Source: Methylobacterium sp. CB376 (GTDB lineage Bacteria > Pseudomonadota > Alphaproteobacteria > Rhizobiales > Beijerinckiaceae). Taken from it: a stretch of 64,000 bases of DNA. The first letter of the stretch is position 1; each line of letters opens with the position of its first letter. The notes beneath the pieces are model-generated. The model was not told where the DNA came from. It ran no database searches and worked only from the letters and a program-made list of their open reading frames with translations. The position numbers and the translations under genes are program-made. Where the stretch lies: assembly GCF_029714205.1 (NCBI RefSeq), contig NZ_CP121648.1:1302001-1366000 (forward strand), in the 5' to 3' direction. This document shows, piece after piece, positions 53,819-62,780 of this stretch.

Positions 53819-54847
53819 GTGCTCACGTTCTCTTATCCCTGGCTTTTCCTTCTGGCTCCCCTGCCGGCCCTGGCGTGGTGGCTCCTGCCGGCGCACGTGA
53901 CATGTCACGCGGGACTGCGCGTCCCCTTCTTCGCCCGGCTAGTCGCCCTTACGGGCCGGAACCCGCACGCGGGCGGGCTGGTGGCGCCGCGAAGCCTCCC
54001 GCGCCTCGCGACGCTTGTCGCCTGCTGGCTTCTCGCGCTCGCCGCCCTGATGCGCCCGCAATGGATCGAGGCGCCGCTCCATCGGGACCAGCCGACGCGC
54101 GACCTCCTCCTGTTGGTGGACCTCTCCGGGTCGATGGACACGAAGGATTTCACCGACGCGTCCGGCAGGACCGTCGACCGGCTGACGGCCGTGAAGGCCG
54201 TGCTCGACGACTTCCTGTCACGCCGCAAGGGCGACCGCGCCGGGGTCGTGGTCTTCGGCGACGCGCCCTTCGCGCTCGTGCCGTTCACCACGGACCTCGA
54301 CCTCTGCCGCGAGATGCTGCGCGATACGGTCGTCGGGATGGCGGGCCCTCGCACGGCCCTAGGCGACGCCATCGGACTCGGGATTGCCCTGTTCGACCGG
54401 AGCACGGTGAAGGCCAAGACCATCATCGCCCTCACCGACGGCAACGACACGGCCAGCCAGGTGCCGCCGACCGAGGCCGCGGGTGTCGCCAAGGACAAGG
54501 GCATCGTCATCCACACGGTCGCCATCGGGGACCCCTCGACGGTCGGCGAGGACAAGCTCGACGAGACGGCACTGAAGGACGTGGCGTCCGCGACGGGCGG
54601 CGGCTTCTTCCGCGCCCTCGACCGCGACGAGCTCGCCCGTATCTACGGCCGCCTGGACGGGACCGAGACCCGCCGGATCGACACGGTCACGTTCCGCCCG
54701 CGGAAGGACGTCTACTGGGTCCCGCTCGCGGTGGCCCTGCTCGTCTCGCTGCTCGCGCAAGCCGTTCACCTGCTTCTACGGGGCCGCTCCACGTCGCGTG
54801 CGCCCCTGTCCGGGCCCGGGCTGGCGTCGAAGGCGAGGACCTCGTGA
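53819..54847 (+). CDS. VWA-domain membrane protein, BatA-like
   Basis: 342 residues from a GTG start two bases after the preceding stop. Two N-terminal hydrophobic segments (YPWLFLLAPLPALAWWLL; LATLVACWLLALAALM), a VWA domain with an intact MIDAS (LLLVDLSGSMDTKDF; TALGDAIGLGIALF; IIALTDGNDTAS) and a C-terminal membrane helix. This is the BatA/aerotolerance type. The metal site suggests protein-ligand binding in the periplasm or at the membrane face. It overlaps the next VWA gene by one base (TGATG). Confidence 0.85.
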   Translation: MLTFSYPWLFLLAPLPALAWWLLPAHVTCHAGLRVPFFARLVALTGRNPHAGGLVAPRSLPRLATLVACWLLALAALMRPQWIEAPLHRDQPTRDLLLLVDLSGSMDTKDFTDASGRTVDRLTAVKAVLDDFLSRRKGDRAGVVVFGDAPFALVPFTTDLDLCREMLRDTVVGMAGPRTALGDAIGLGIALFDRSTVKAKTIIALTDGNDTASQVPPTEAAGVAKDKGIVIHTVAIGDPSTVGEDKLDETALKDVASATGGGFFRALDRDELARIYGRLDGTETRRIDTVTFRPRKDVYWVPLAVALLVSLLAQAVHLLLRGRSTSRAPLSGPGLASKARTS

Positions 54848-55761
54848 TGAGCGCCCTCGCGGCCTTCCACTTCGAGCGCCCGGCCTGGCTCCTGCTGCTG
54901 CTGCCGGCAGCGGCGCTCTGGTACTTGGAGCGCCGGCGGTCGGACGAGGCCCAGCGCTGGCGGCGCGTGATCGACCCGGAACTCCTCCGGCACCTGCTCG
55001 TTGGGCGGGAGCGCCGGTCGTGGTTCTCGCCGAACGCGCTGCTCCTCGCCGTCTGGTTCGTCACCGCGGCCGCTGTTGCGGGACCCGTGTGGGAGCGCGA
55101 GCCGTCACCCTTCGCGGATGCCAAGCCCCCTGTGTTGGTCGTCCTTCGGGTCGCGCCCACGATGATGACCCCGGACCTGGCGCCGACCCGCCTCGACCGG
55201 GCGCGCCAGAAGCTGGCCGACCTGCTCAAGCTGCGCGAGGGCGCTTCCACCGGCCTCATCGCCTACTCGGGCTCCAGCCATCTCGTCCTACCGCCGACGC
55301 CGGACGCCACCGTCGTCCTGAACCTGGCGCAGGCCCTCTCGCCCGAGATCATGCCCCGCGAGGGCGACGACATCGCGGGCGCCGCCGCGCTGGCCGACCG
55401 CGTCCTCGCGGGAGGCGGCCACGGCGGCTCGATCCTCCTGATGGCCGACACCACGGCCATCTCGGCCGGTGGCCTCGGCCTTTCCCGCCTCGGTCACCCC
55501 GCGACGGTTTTCGCGCTGCTGCCGCCGGACCAGGATCGAGGACGCCTCGCCGACGTCGCTCGCGCTCTCGATGCGGACCTCGTCGCGACCACGGTGGATC
55601 AGGCCGATGTCGACGTGGTCGCCCGACGGCTCGACCGCACCGGCCGCGCGGCCGAGGTGGCGGGCGAAGGGCAGCACTGGAGGGAGGCGGGCTATTGGCT
55701 GACGCCGCTCCTCGCCCTCCTCACGCTTCTCTGGTTTCGCCGCGGTTGGGTGACGGCATGA
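54847..55761 (+). CDS. VWA-domain-like membrane protein, BatB-like with degenerate MIDAS
   Basis: 304 residues. N-terminal helices (PAWLLLLLPAAALWYLE; NALLLAVWFVTAAAVAGPVW), a VWA-like domain and a C-terminal helix (YWLTPLLALLTLLWF). In the position of the DxSxS metal site it has VVLRVAPTMMTPD, so metal binding is probably lost, whereas the neighbouring VWA protein keeps it. A heterodimer with one metal-competent partner is a reasonable inference. Confidence 0.75.
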   Translation: MSALAAFHFERPAWLLLLLPAAALWYLERRRSDEAQRWRRVIDPELLRHLLVGRERRSWFSPNALLLAVWFVTAAAVAGPVWEREPSPFADAKPPVLVVLRVAPTMMTPDLAPTRLDRARQKLADLLKLREGASTGLIAYSGSSHLVLPPTPDATVVLNLAQALSPEIMPREGDDIAGAAALADRVLAGGGHGGSILLMADTTAISAGGLGLSRLGHPATVFALLPPDQDRGRLADVARALDADLVATTVDQADVDVVARRLDRTGRAAEVAGEGQHWREAGYWLTPLLALLTLLWFRRGWVTA

Positions 55762-56420
55762 TCCGCCTCGCCAAGCCACCGCACCCCTACGTCCTCGTGT
55801 CACTGGCCCTGTTCCTGGCGCTCGGTGCGACCGCCTACAACGTCGGCTTGCGGAACCTCCTGCTCACGCCGGACCAGCGCGGGCGCTTCCTGATGGCGCG
55901 AGGCCGTCCGGGCGAGGCGGCTTCCGCGTTCCGCGATCCGGTCTGGCGCGGCGTGGCTCTGTTCCGGGCGGGCGACTTCAAGGGGGCGGCGCAAGCGTTC
56001 GGAGGCGTCGACACGGCGGAGGGCGCCTATGACCAGGGCAACGCCCTGGTGATTCTCGGCAAGTACGACGACGCCGTGAGGCGCTACGACCGGGCGCTGG
56101 CTCTCCGCCCCGGATGGGAGGATGCGGCCGCCAACCGCGAGATCGCGCGCCTGCGGGCCGAGCGCATGCGCCAGGAGGGAGGCGAGACCGGGGACACCGA
56201 GTCGAGCCCCGACGAGGTCGTCTACGACAAGGGCAAGAAGGGCGGCGCGGACACCACGGTCGAGGGCGACGGGAAGCCCATGTCGGACGAGGCGGTCCGG
56301 GCCCTCTGGCTGAAGCGGGTGCAGACGCGGCCGGCAGACTTCCTGCGGGTGAAGTTCGCCTACCAACTCCAAACGGCGTCCGGCGCCGATTCCGGGGCGC
56401 CCTCGGGGACACGACCATGA
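55758..56420 (+). CDS. TPR protein, BatC-like
   Basis: 220 residues. An N-terminal membrane helix (YVLVSLALFLALGATAYNV), then TPR units (GVALFRAGDFKGAAQAFGGV, QGNALVILGKYDDAVRRYDRALALRPGWEDAAANREIARL cut across two repeats) and a charged disordered tail with a final helix (LWLKRVQTRPADFLRVKFAY). Corresponds to BatC in Bat operons, a periplasmic TPR scaffold. Four-base overlaps on both sides. Confidence 0.75.
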   Translation: MIRLAKPPHPYVLVSLALFLALGATAYNVGLRNLLLTPDQRGRFLMARGRPGEAASAFRDPVWRGVALFRAGDFKGAAQAFGGVDTAEGAYDQGNALVILGKYDDAVRRYDRALALRPGWEDAAANREIARLRAERMRQEGGETGDTESSPDEVVYDKGKKGGADTTVEGDGKPMSDEAVRALWLKRVQTRPADFLRVKFAYQLQTASGADSGAPSGTRP

Positions 56421-57691
56421 GGAGGCTGGTCGCTGCCCTCGCGTTGGCAGTTGCTTGGGCGAGCACCGCAGCGGCGAAGGCAGCCGAGGTCGTGGTCCGG
56501 ACCCAGGTCGACGCGACAAGAGGCATCGTCGTGGGCCAACCGGTTCACCTCCGGGTGGACGTGCTCTTCCCCGGCAGCATGCCGCGCCCGCCGCGGGTCA
56601 GGGTCGGCGACGCTCCGGGTGCCCAGGTCCTGCGCTTCGAGACCCAGGGCGTCACCACGAACGACGAGATCGGTGGCCAGCCTTACGTCGGGCAACAGTT
56701 CGAGTTCGTCGTGTTCCCGCGCCGGGGAGGAGCCATCGAGATCCCGGCCGCAGAGGTCACGCTGCTCGACGCTGCGGGTGACCCAGCGGGAACGGCAAGG
56801 GGCGAGGCGCGGCGCCTCGTCGTCACCGTGCCTCCGCGGCTCGACGCATCCGGACCCGTCATCGCCGCGGAACAGGTCGACGCCACCCAGACCTGGGAGC
56901 CCGACCCTGCGCAGGCGCGGCTCAAGCCCGGCGGCGCGTTGGTGCGCGCGATCCGCCGCAGCGCCGACGGCGTTCCGGCTATGGGTATGGCCGACCTCGC
57001 CTTCACCGCTCCCGAGGGCGTCCGGATCTACGTCGACCCGCCGCGCTCCGAGGACCGGATGAACCGCGGCGCCGTCACCGGGTCGCGTGTCGACCGGGTG
57101 ACCTACGTCTTCGAGAAGCCGGGCAGCTACGACCTGCCGGCCGTCGTCCAGCCCTGGTGGGATCTGGACGAAGCGCGCGCGCGGGCGGTGACGCTTGCCG
57201 GCGTCAGGGTAGCCGTAGCTCAGGCAGCCTCTGCGACGGAGCCGGCGCCTCGCCGCGGAAGGACATGGGCTTGGGCCGCCGGAGCGTTGCTCGGGATCGC
57301 TTTGCTGCTGGGTCTCGCATTGGCCCTCCGACGCCGGCAGGGCCGAGACGCCGGCACCACGGAAGCGACGGCACTGTCCGAGTTGCGCCGGGTTGCCCGG
57401 AGCGGCGATGCCCCGGCGACTTACCGGGCGCTCGCGATATGGCTTGCCCGGCTACCTTCCGGCGTGCGGCGGGACGCGAGGCATGATCGGCGCCTCGCGC
57501 CGCTCGCCGGCGAACTGGAGCGTACCTTGTTCGGTGAGGGGGGCTCCTGGTCGGCCGACGCGGGGCGGCAGCTCCGCAACGTCGTCCCGAAGGTCCGCAG
57601 GGATCTGGCGAAGGAGGTCATCAGAGCGAAGCGAATGGACCTGCCGCCGTTGAACCCCGCCGCGCCTGCGTCCAGCCATCGGCCCGCCTGA
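56417..57691 (+). CDS. BatD-like oxygen-tolerance protein
   Basis: 424 residues. A signal peptide ending AAKAAE, two or three immunoglobulin-like beta domains in the periplasm (VRTQVDATRGIVVGQPVHLR, GQQFEFVVFPRRGGAIEIPA, VTYVFEKPGSYDLPAVVQPW), one membrane helix (TWAWAAGALLGIALLLGLAL) and a cytoplasmic C-terminus. This is the BatD arrangement. Last gene of the MoxR operon; convergent with the DUF1254 operon, ends 41 bases apart. Confidence 0.8.
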   Translation: MRRLVAALALAVAWASTAAAKAAEVVVRTQVDATRGIVVGQPVHLRVDVLFPGSMPRPPRVRVGDAPGAQVLRFETQGVTTNDEIGGQPYVGQQFEFVVFPRRGGAIEIPAAEVTLLDAAGDPAGTARGEARRLVVTVPPRLDASGPVIAAEQVDATQTWEPDPAQARLKPGGALVRAIRRSADGVPAMGMADLAFTAPEGVRIYVDPPRSEDRMNRGAVTGSRVDRVTYVFEKPGSYDLPAVVQPWWDLDEARARAVTLAGVRVAVAQAASATEPAPRRGRTWAWAAGALLGIALLLGLALALRRRQGRDAGTTEATALSELRRVARSGDAPATYRALAIWLARLPSGVRRDARHDRRLAPLAGELERTLFGEGGSWSADAGRQLRNVVPKVRRDLAKEVIRAKRMDLPPLNPAAPASSHRPA

Positions 57692-57732
57692 AGGCCACGA
57701 AGGTGGGGACCGGGACGCCTCCGGAGTGGAGG

Positions 57733-59208
57733 TCAATCCGCTCGCTGAACCGCGGGCGGAACCCAGGAACCGTCGACCACGGCGGTCCTCGGCCAGTAGG
57801 CTCGGACGTAGAGCGTGAAGTCCCCGTCCTTGGGCGCCGGCAACCAGTTGTCGCGCTGGGCCTCCGGGGGCGGCTCCGACTGCACGTACACCGTGAGCGA
57901 GCCGTCCGGGCCGTACTTCATGGCCTTGTTCTTGGTGCCGAGCGAGTAGCGCTGGATCGCGTTCGGCACGAAGAAGTGCGCCGCGTCGTAGAGCGTCAGC
58001 GACCAGAAGCCGTCGACCGGCGGGGTCTCTCCCTTCGCGAAGGTCACCGTGTAGCGTTTGGCGCCGTTGAGCCGCGCCCCTGAGACATCGAGATCTTGGT
58101 AGTAATACTTTGTCTCGTTGGGTGCGTTGACGAAGATGTTCGATTTTGCGGCCGCCGTCCGAGTGAAGTAGTCGACGCCGAACGCGGCGTTGTTGGACGT
58201 CGTGCTCCAGTGATCCTTGAGCTGCACGCCCCAGTTGCGAAACTGGAGGAGCGGGTCAACCATCTCCCTCTCGGCCTTGGAGGCCTCGTCGGCCATGGCC
58301 TGCTTGAGGGCCGGGTCGCGTCGAGCAGCGGCGAGGACGGCGGTGACCTGCGCGTACCGGGCTTCCTCGCCCGGCAGCGGCGGCGCGTCCCTCAGCACCA
58401 ACGGCAGCTCGTCGAAGAACTTCTCCGGCAACACCCACTTCGTCTCTCCCGAGCCACCTCCTTCCCCCGGCGAGCCCAACTTGGGCAGCTGCCGCCAGTC
58501 GTGCCGCTTCATCGTCCCGTCGAACTGCGCGAGCGGGTAGGCGTCGATCCCGGAGATGGCCGACTGGATGGCCCGTCGGTCCTCGGGCGTGTCGTCCATG
58601 AAGACGCGAGGCAGCACGAACGCCGTGCCCGTCTTGGCCCGGAACACCCTGGCGATCCCCTTCGGGACCTCGCCCGTCCAGTTGGGGCCGACCAGCAGGT
58701 AGAAGCCCGGTCGCGTGCCGTACATGGAGCCGAGCTGGGCGAAGCCGTCGGTGCGGGTATCCACCACCTGGTAGACCCAGAAGCGGCTCCCGAAATCGGG
58801 GACCTGAAGCACGACCGGCGTCTCGTCGAGCGCCGCGATGGAGGCTCCGTACACGACGTCCTGGTTCGGGCAGGCAACCCAGCGCTGCTCGGGTGCGATG
58901 TAATCGTGCAGCATGGCCATGGCGTTCAGGGGCGCGAACGCCAGCACGCCGTTCATCAATCCAGCCTCACGAACCTGGCTGTTGGCCTGCCGGCGATTGT
59001 AGATGTTCTCCATCGGCCAGGCCCAGAAGTAGGCGTCGCGCGCGACCATGCGGGCATAGGCTTCCGTGATCTTGACCGCGCTGTCTGGTGCCGGCGGCAG
59101 CGCGGCCGCCCAGTCAGGCGACGGCGCGAGGGCTTCGGCGCGCGCGGCCGGCGTCGCCGCAAGCAGCGCGAGCGCGGCCGCGGTCATGATGTGGCGCCTA
59201 GGGGTCAT
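57733..59208 (-). CDS. DUF1254/DUF1214 domain protein, secreted
   Basis: 491 residues. A signal peptide (MTAAALALLAATPAARAEA) leads into the DUF1254 domain (YFWAWPMENIYNRRQANSQV, FAPLNAMAMLHDYIAPEQRW, VACPNQDVVYGASIAALDET), and the C-terminal DUF1214 part is GFWSLTLYDAAHFFVPNAIQ, RYSLGTKNKAMKYGPDGSLT, WLPAPKDGDFTLYVRAYWP. Family function is unknown. ATG 59208 overlaps the preceding stop by four bases and has the signal peptide right after it. It is the last gene of the leftward operon. Confidence 0.88.
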   Translation of the reverse strand: MTPRRHIMTAAALALLAATPAARAEALAPSPDWAAALPPAPDSAVKITEAYARMVARDAYFWAWPMENIYNRRQANSQVREAGLMNGVLAFAPLNAMAMLHDYIAPEQRWVACPNQDVVYGASIAALDETPVVLQVPDFGSRFWVYQVVDTRTDGFAQLGSMYGTRPGFYLLVGPNWTGEVPKGIARVFRAKTGTAFVLPRVFMDDTPEDRRAIQSAISGIDAYPLAQFDGTMKRHDWRQLPKLGSPGEGGGSGETKWVLPEKFFDELPLVLRDAPPLPGEEARYAQVTAVLAAARRDPALKQAMADEASKAEREMVDPLLQFRNWGVQLKDHWSTTSNNAAFGVDYFTRTAAAKSNIFVNAPNETKYYYQDLDVSGARLNGAKRYTVTFAKGETPPVDGFWSLTLYDAAHFFVPNAIQRYSLGTKNKAMKYGPDGSLTVYVQSEPPPEAQRDNWLPAPKDGDFTLYVRAYWPRTAVVDGSWVPPAVQRAD

Positions 59209-60542
59209 GGGCGGGCTCCCTCGATCCTCGCGACAGACGGCGGCGTCCACTCGCATCGCTTCACGACCTCCCTGGGCACGTAGGCACGGAACGTCAGGGA
59301 GAACGGCCGGCCCTCGGCCGAGGGAAGCCAATTCGTCTTCGGAACGCCGGCGACCGGCTTCGGCCCGACCGCGATCTTCAGGGAGCCGTCGACTTCCTTC
59401 GTCAGCGTCGAGAGGTTGTTGAAGTTGAAGCGGTTGAGGGGGTTGGGCACGACCCGGTAGTCGGGCACCCCGACCAGGATCACGGACCAGTAGGCGTCGA
59501 CCACGGCCTCGGGCAATCGGTCGGCTGCGAAGTGCATGACGTAGCCCCCGCTCCCGTCGAGGGGCTTCTCCTCGGCGTCCCGGGTGGCAACGAAGTAGAC
59601 GACCTCATTCGAGGTGTTCGCCCAGATCCCGGCGTAATTGGCCGCGGTGCGCCGCCGGAAGTCACCCCCGTAATTGCCGCTGCCCGTCCCACAGAGCCAG
59701 TGGTTGCGGTACGGGGCCGACTTGGTCAGGGCATCTTCCCGGAAACGGCGGATCACGTCGCGCAGCTTCGCGTCGACCTCGGCGCGGGCTCCCGCGCTCG
59801 ACGCCGCGTAGGCCGACACGGCGCGGACCTTCTGCTGCATCTCGGCGGAGTTGGGAGCCACGTCGAGCGCGCTCGCGAGCTTCGCGTCCGCGTCGTCGAA
59901 GATCTCGACCCCGACGAGGTCCTGGTTGCCGAACATCGGCAGCCGAGGTGGTGGAGCGGCCTCCGGCGTGCCCAGGGTCGTCACCTTGAAGGCGCGCTGC
60001 AGCGCCAGCGCGCCATCGGTGTCGCCCTTGATCTCGATGCGGGCGAGCATCTTCGCCTTGCCGGAGTGAAGCTCGATCCGCCCAGCGCCGGGCGGGACGG
60101 CCACGTTCGAGCCGGGCTTCACGAGCGCGAAGGTGCCGTAGGGCTTCGTCGGGAAGGTGCGATCGTTGATGTTGGCGATGACCTCGCCCCATTCGTCGAG
60201 GATCTGCGCCGTGTAGTACCGTCCCTTCACCTCGGGGATCTCCAGCAGCGCCGCCGCCTTGTCGTCGGTCGCGAACCAAGCTTCGAGATAGGAAACGTCG
60301 AAATTCGGGTTGACGAAGTCGGCCGATCCCACGGGATTGTAATTAATCCTGTTGTAGGAGAAGTCGGGCCCGCTCCTGTCGATCATCTCCTGGCGGATGA
60401 CCAGGGCACGGCCGAGCAGGTAGACGTAGGCGTCGTCGATGTCCTTGTCGGTGACGGGTGCCGTCTGGGCCGCGGCCAGGCCGGTAGCCGTGATCAGCGC
60501 CAGCACCGCCAGGCCCAATTTCCTCGTGAGGGTGGTTCCCAT
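59205..60542 (-). CDS. DUF1254/DUF1214 domain protein, second copy
   Basis: 445 residues with signal peptide (LGLAVLALITATGLAAAQ). The layout parallels the protein encoded next: YLEAWFATDDKAAALLEIPEVKGRYYTAQILDEWGEV in the first half (here read in parts), and VDAYWSVILVGVPDYRVVPN with NWLPSAEGRPFSLTFRAYVP at the end. It is clearly related to but diverged from the downstream copy, so the pair may form a complex. Periplasmic; unknown function. Confidence 0.82.
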   Translation of the reverse strand: MGTTLTRKLGLAVLALITATGLAAAQTAPVTDKDIDDAYVYLLGRALVIRQEMIDRSGPDFSYNRINYNPVGSADFVNPNFDVSYLEAWFATDDKAAALLEIPEVKGRYYTAQILDEWGEVIANINDRTFPTKPYGTFALVKPGSNVAVPPGAGRIELHSGKAKMLARIEIKGDTDGALALQRAFKVTTLGTPEAAPPPRLPMFGNQDLVGVEIFDDADAKLASALDVAPNSAEMQQKVRAVSAYAASSAGARAEVDAKLRDVIRRFREDALTKSAPYRNHWLCGTGSGNYGGDFRRRTAANYAGIWANTSNEVVYFVATRDAEEKPLDGSGGYVMHFAADRLPEAVVDAYWSVILVGVPDYRVVPNPLNRFNFNNLSTLTKEVDGSLKIAVGPKPVAGVPKTNWLPSAEGRPFSLTFRAYVPREVVKRCEWTPPSVARIEGARP

Positions 60543-60554
60543 TCGCCGCCTCGC

Positions 60555-61490
60555 TCAGAACGGGTTGGCGTAGTTCAGGATCGCGCTCTGCCGGAGCAGG
60601 ACCTTCCGGATGACGTGCGCCTGCTGCACGTGGTCCGTGTAGATCGCCGCGGTCCCGGTGCTGCCGGCCGGCAGGCGGCGGGCCACCTCAGCGTCGTCGA
60701 GCGTGAAGCGAACCACGAACGGCGCGGACTGGATGTCGGTCGGCGCCACCGCGGAACCCCCAAACTGCGCCTGCCCCGTCGCTATGGCCTGCAGGACGGC
60801 CTCGACCCGCCCGGAGTGGACGGTACCCGGGAGCGTCTTGAAGGTGATCTCGACGGGCTGACCGGGCTCGATGTAGCGCGCGTAGATCTGGGGGATCTCC
60901 GCGCCGAGGAGGGTGTCGCCGGTATCGATGAAGGCCATCACCGGCGACTGCGCGGTGACACGCGCCCCCTTTCGTAGAGTCAGGTTGGTCACGTAGCCGG
61001 CGGCCGGGGCCCGCACGGTGGTCTTGTCGAGGTTCCACTTGGCGCCCTCAAGCTGGGCGCGCAACTGGTCAGCCTCGGCCTGTCTCTGCTCGACGTCGAA
61101 GGCGCGCCCGGTCCCGCGGCTCTGGAGCTGGGACATCTCGGCCAGTCGGGTCTCAGCGAGCTTCAGCTGCGCCCCGATGGCTTCGACCTGCGTCTGATAG
61201 GGCGTCGGATCGATCCGGAAGAGGACGTCGCCTTCCTTGAGCGGGGTATTCGCCTTGACCGGGACGTCAATGACCTCGCCGGCGACAGAGGGGACGATCT
61301 GGACCGAGTTGCGGATGACCGCTGCCGGCCCTGAGGGCGCCCCCCAGCCCATCGGGATGAACAGCCCGACGAGCAGGAGGATGAGGACGAGCGCGGGTGA
61401 GAGCTTCCAGAACAGGTTGAACGGGATGAACCGCAGCCAGACGAACAGGACCAGGAGGGCGATGTAGCTGTTGAGCAGGAAGACGATCAT
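60555..61490 (-). CDS. HlyD-family membrane-fusion protein (YiaV-like)
   Basis: 311 residues. N-terminal membrane helices (YIALLVLFVWLRFIPFNLFW; LVLILLLVGLFIPMGW), then the biotinyl-lipoyl-like hairpin (VPSVAGEVIDVPVKANTPLK, VRAPAAGYVTNLTLRKGARV) around an alpha-helical coiled coil, and a beta-barrel end. This is the HlyD/EmrA family; pairing with a DUF3302 protein immediately upstream matches the YiaV-YiaW/YibH arrangement. No dedicated export ATPase or RND pump is adjacent. Start overlaps the DUF3302 stop by four bases. Confidence 0.85.
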   Translation of the reverse strand: MIVFLLNSYIALLVLFVWLRFIPFNLFWKLSPALVLILLLVGLFIPMGWGAPSGPAAVIRNSVQIVPSVAGEVIDVPVKANTPLKEGDVLFRIDPTPYQTQVEAIGAQLKLAETRLAEMSQLQSRGTGRAFDVEQRQAEADQLRAQLEGAKWNLDKTTVRAPAAGYVTNLTLRKGARVTAQSPVMAFIDTGDTLLGAEIPQIYARYIEPGQPVEITFKTLPGTVHSGRVEAVLQAIATGQAQFGGSAVAPTDIQSAPFVVRFTLDDAEVARRLPAGSTGTAAIYTDHVQQAHVIRKVLLRQSAILNYANPF

Positions 61491-61732
61491 CGGTCCGCGT
61501 CCCGCCGTGCAGGGGCATCGACGTAGGCCCAGACCAGGATCAGCGGCCAGAATACGAAGCCGAAGACGAGGGTGGCCCAGCTGCCGACGGTCACGGCCTG
61601 CGCCCAAGGATGCCCGCGTCTGCGCGCGATGCGGCCGGGCATGACGCCGAGCGCGACGAACGTCGCGATGAGCGTCGCCACCACGACCAGCAGGACGATC
61701 CAGGCGAAGATGTCGATGAACGGCATGGACAT
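61487..61732 (-). CDS. DUF3302 inner-membrane protein (YiaW-like)
   Basis: 81 residues from MSMPFIDIFAWIVLLVVVAT, with two membrane helices (the second WATLVFGFVFWPLILVWAYV) separated by a basic loop GRIARRRGHPWAQA, the DUF3302 pattern. First gene of the four-gene leftward operon with the HlyD protein and the two DUF1254 proteins. A start at 61750 is also possible. Site C lies 41-52 bases upstream. Confidence 0.82.
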   Translation of the reverse strand: MSMPFIDIFAWIVLLVVVATLIATFVALGVMPGRIARRRGHPWAQAVTVGSWATLVFGFVFWPLILVWAYVDAPARRDADR

Positions 61733-61772
61733 GATGCGTGACGGTCGCACGCGCGCGGATGCCCCTGAAGCC

Positions 61773-61787
61773 TGTAACTGTAACTGC
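61773..61787. promoter_or_regulatory. Tandem GTAAC motif, site C
   Basis: CTGTAACTGTAACTGCC: two exact TGTAAC hexamers in tandem. It lies in the gap between the winged-helix gene end (61854) and the DUF3302 start (61732), placed to control the DUF3302-HlyD-DUF1254 operon. Confidence 0.6.
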
Positions 61788-61853
61788 CCGCGGACACCTT
61801 GCCGGCTGCGCTGGGAGACGTCACCGCGAGGCTTGCGACGGTTCGAGCGGCTC

Positions 61854-62678
61854 TCAGGCGACCACGTCCGTCACGCTTTGCGCGACGGCGTCCGCGAGCG
61901 CATCGATGCGTGCTCCCTCAGGGACGGCGTCCTCCATCCCGTCGACGGCACCGGACGCCTTCACCTCGCCGCTCCGCGGGTCGCTGACCGACCACGAGTA
62001 TCGGCACCCTTCCGCGATCCCGTGCACGGAGACGTCGAGCGCGAGGACCGCCTCGGGCTGCGAGAGCAGTTTCCTGATGGCATGAGCGGCGGCCCTGTGC
62101 TCGGGAGGAGGTTTCACGAAGACGCGGAACCTCCTCCCGGCGAGGGCCCTGACGATGGCCTGGAGGAAGATGTCCCCCTTGGCCATCGCACACCGGTCGC
62201 GTCGGTCGCTCCGGTGCGTGACCACCAGGGCCATTCGACCATGGGTGGCTAGGTCTTCTTCTGTGGCGTGGGGCAGTGGGTGACAGGCGGAAGTGGCGGC
62301 CGAGGGTGCCGGTGGCAGCCGGGCCGCCTCGCAGACCGGTATGTACGACCCCGGCCGCAGGACCAGCCGAACCGGGTCATGGGTGCCGGGGCCATCGTAA
62401 TAGGCGGCGAGGGCCGACCTGATCCGGGTCGCCTCGATCCGGACGATGGGATCCTTGCCGGGGTCGAAATCCGGACCCCGGCCGAAGACGTCCACCCCGA
62501 TGGTGTAGGCTTTGACGCGCCCGCCGCGCCCGGCCAGTGCCTCGGCGACCACGAACGAGAGGAAGCGACGGTTGCGCTCAGACAACCGCAAGCCTTCGGC
62601 TGCCAGGAGTTCGCGAAATACCCGTTCGAGCTCCGGCGACGGCTCGTTCGAGTTAGCCGAGGAATAATCAGCATCCAT
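61854..62678 (-). CDS. Winged-helix regulatory protein (N-terminal domain of TPR/cyclase-type regulators)
   Basis: 274 residues. Residues 10-115 match the domain seen at the N-terminus of some alphaproteobacterial cyclase/TPR regulators: LRLSERNRRFLSFVVAEALA, VKAYTIGVDVFGRGPDFDPG, DPIVRIEATRIRSALAAYYD and VRLVLRPGSYIPVCE. It resembles a DNA-binding winged helix. The C-terminal part has TolB-like alternation (VFVKPPPEHRAAAHAIRKLL, YSWSVSDPRSGEVKASGAVD), and no membrane helix is evident. It is a candidate regulator of the GTAAC motif sites since it lies within that region; this is inference. Confidence 0.65.
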   Translation of the reverse strand: MDADYSSANSNEPSPELERVFRELLAAEGLRLSERNRRFLSFVVAEALAGRGGRVKAYTIGVDVFGRGPDFDPGKDPIVRIEATRIRSALAAYYDGPGTHDPVRLVLRPGSYIPVCEAARLPPAPSAATSACHPLPHATEEDLATHGRMALVVTHRSDRRDRCAMAKGDIFLQAIVRALAGRRFRVFVKPPPEHRAAAHAIRKLLSQPEAVLALDVSVHGIAEGCRYSWSVSDPRSGEVKASGAVDGMEDAVPEGARIDALADAVAQSVTDVVA

Positions 62679-62780
62679 CGGATCCTCCGCAGACCGCGTT
62701 AGAACCTAGGTGGATCTTGCCCGATTACGGTGCTCGAGCGACCCCTGATGAGCCGGGAAGGCTACGCATAGGTTAACGTT

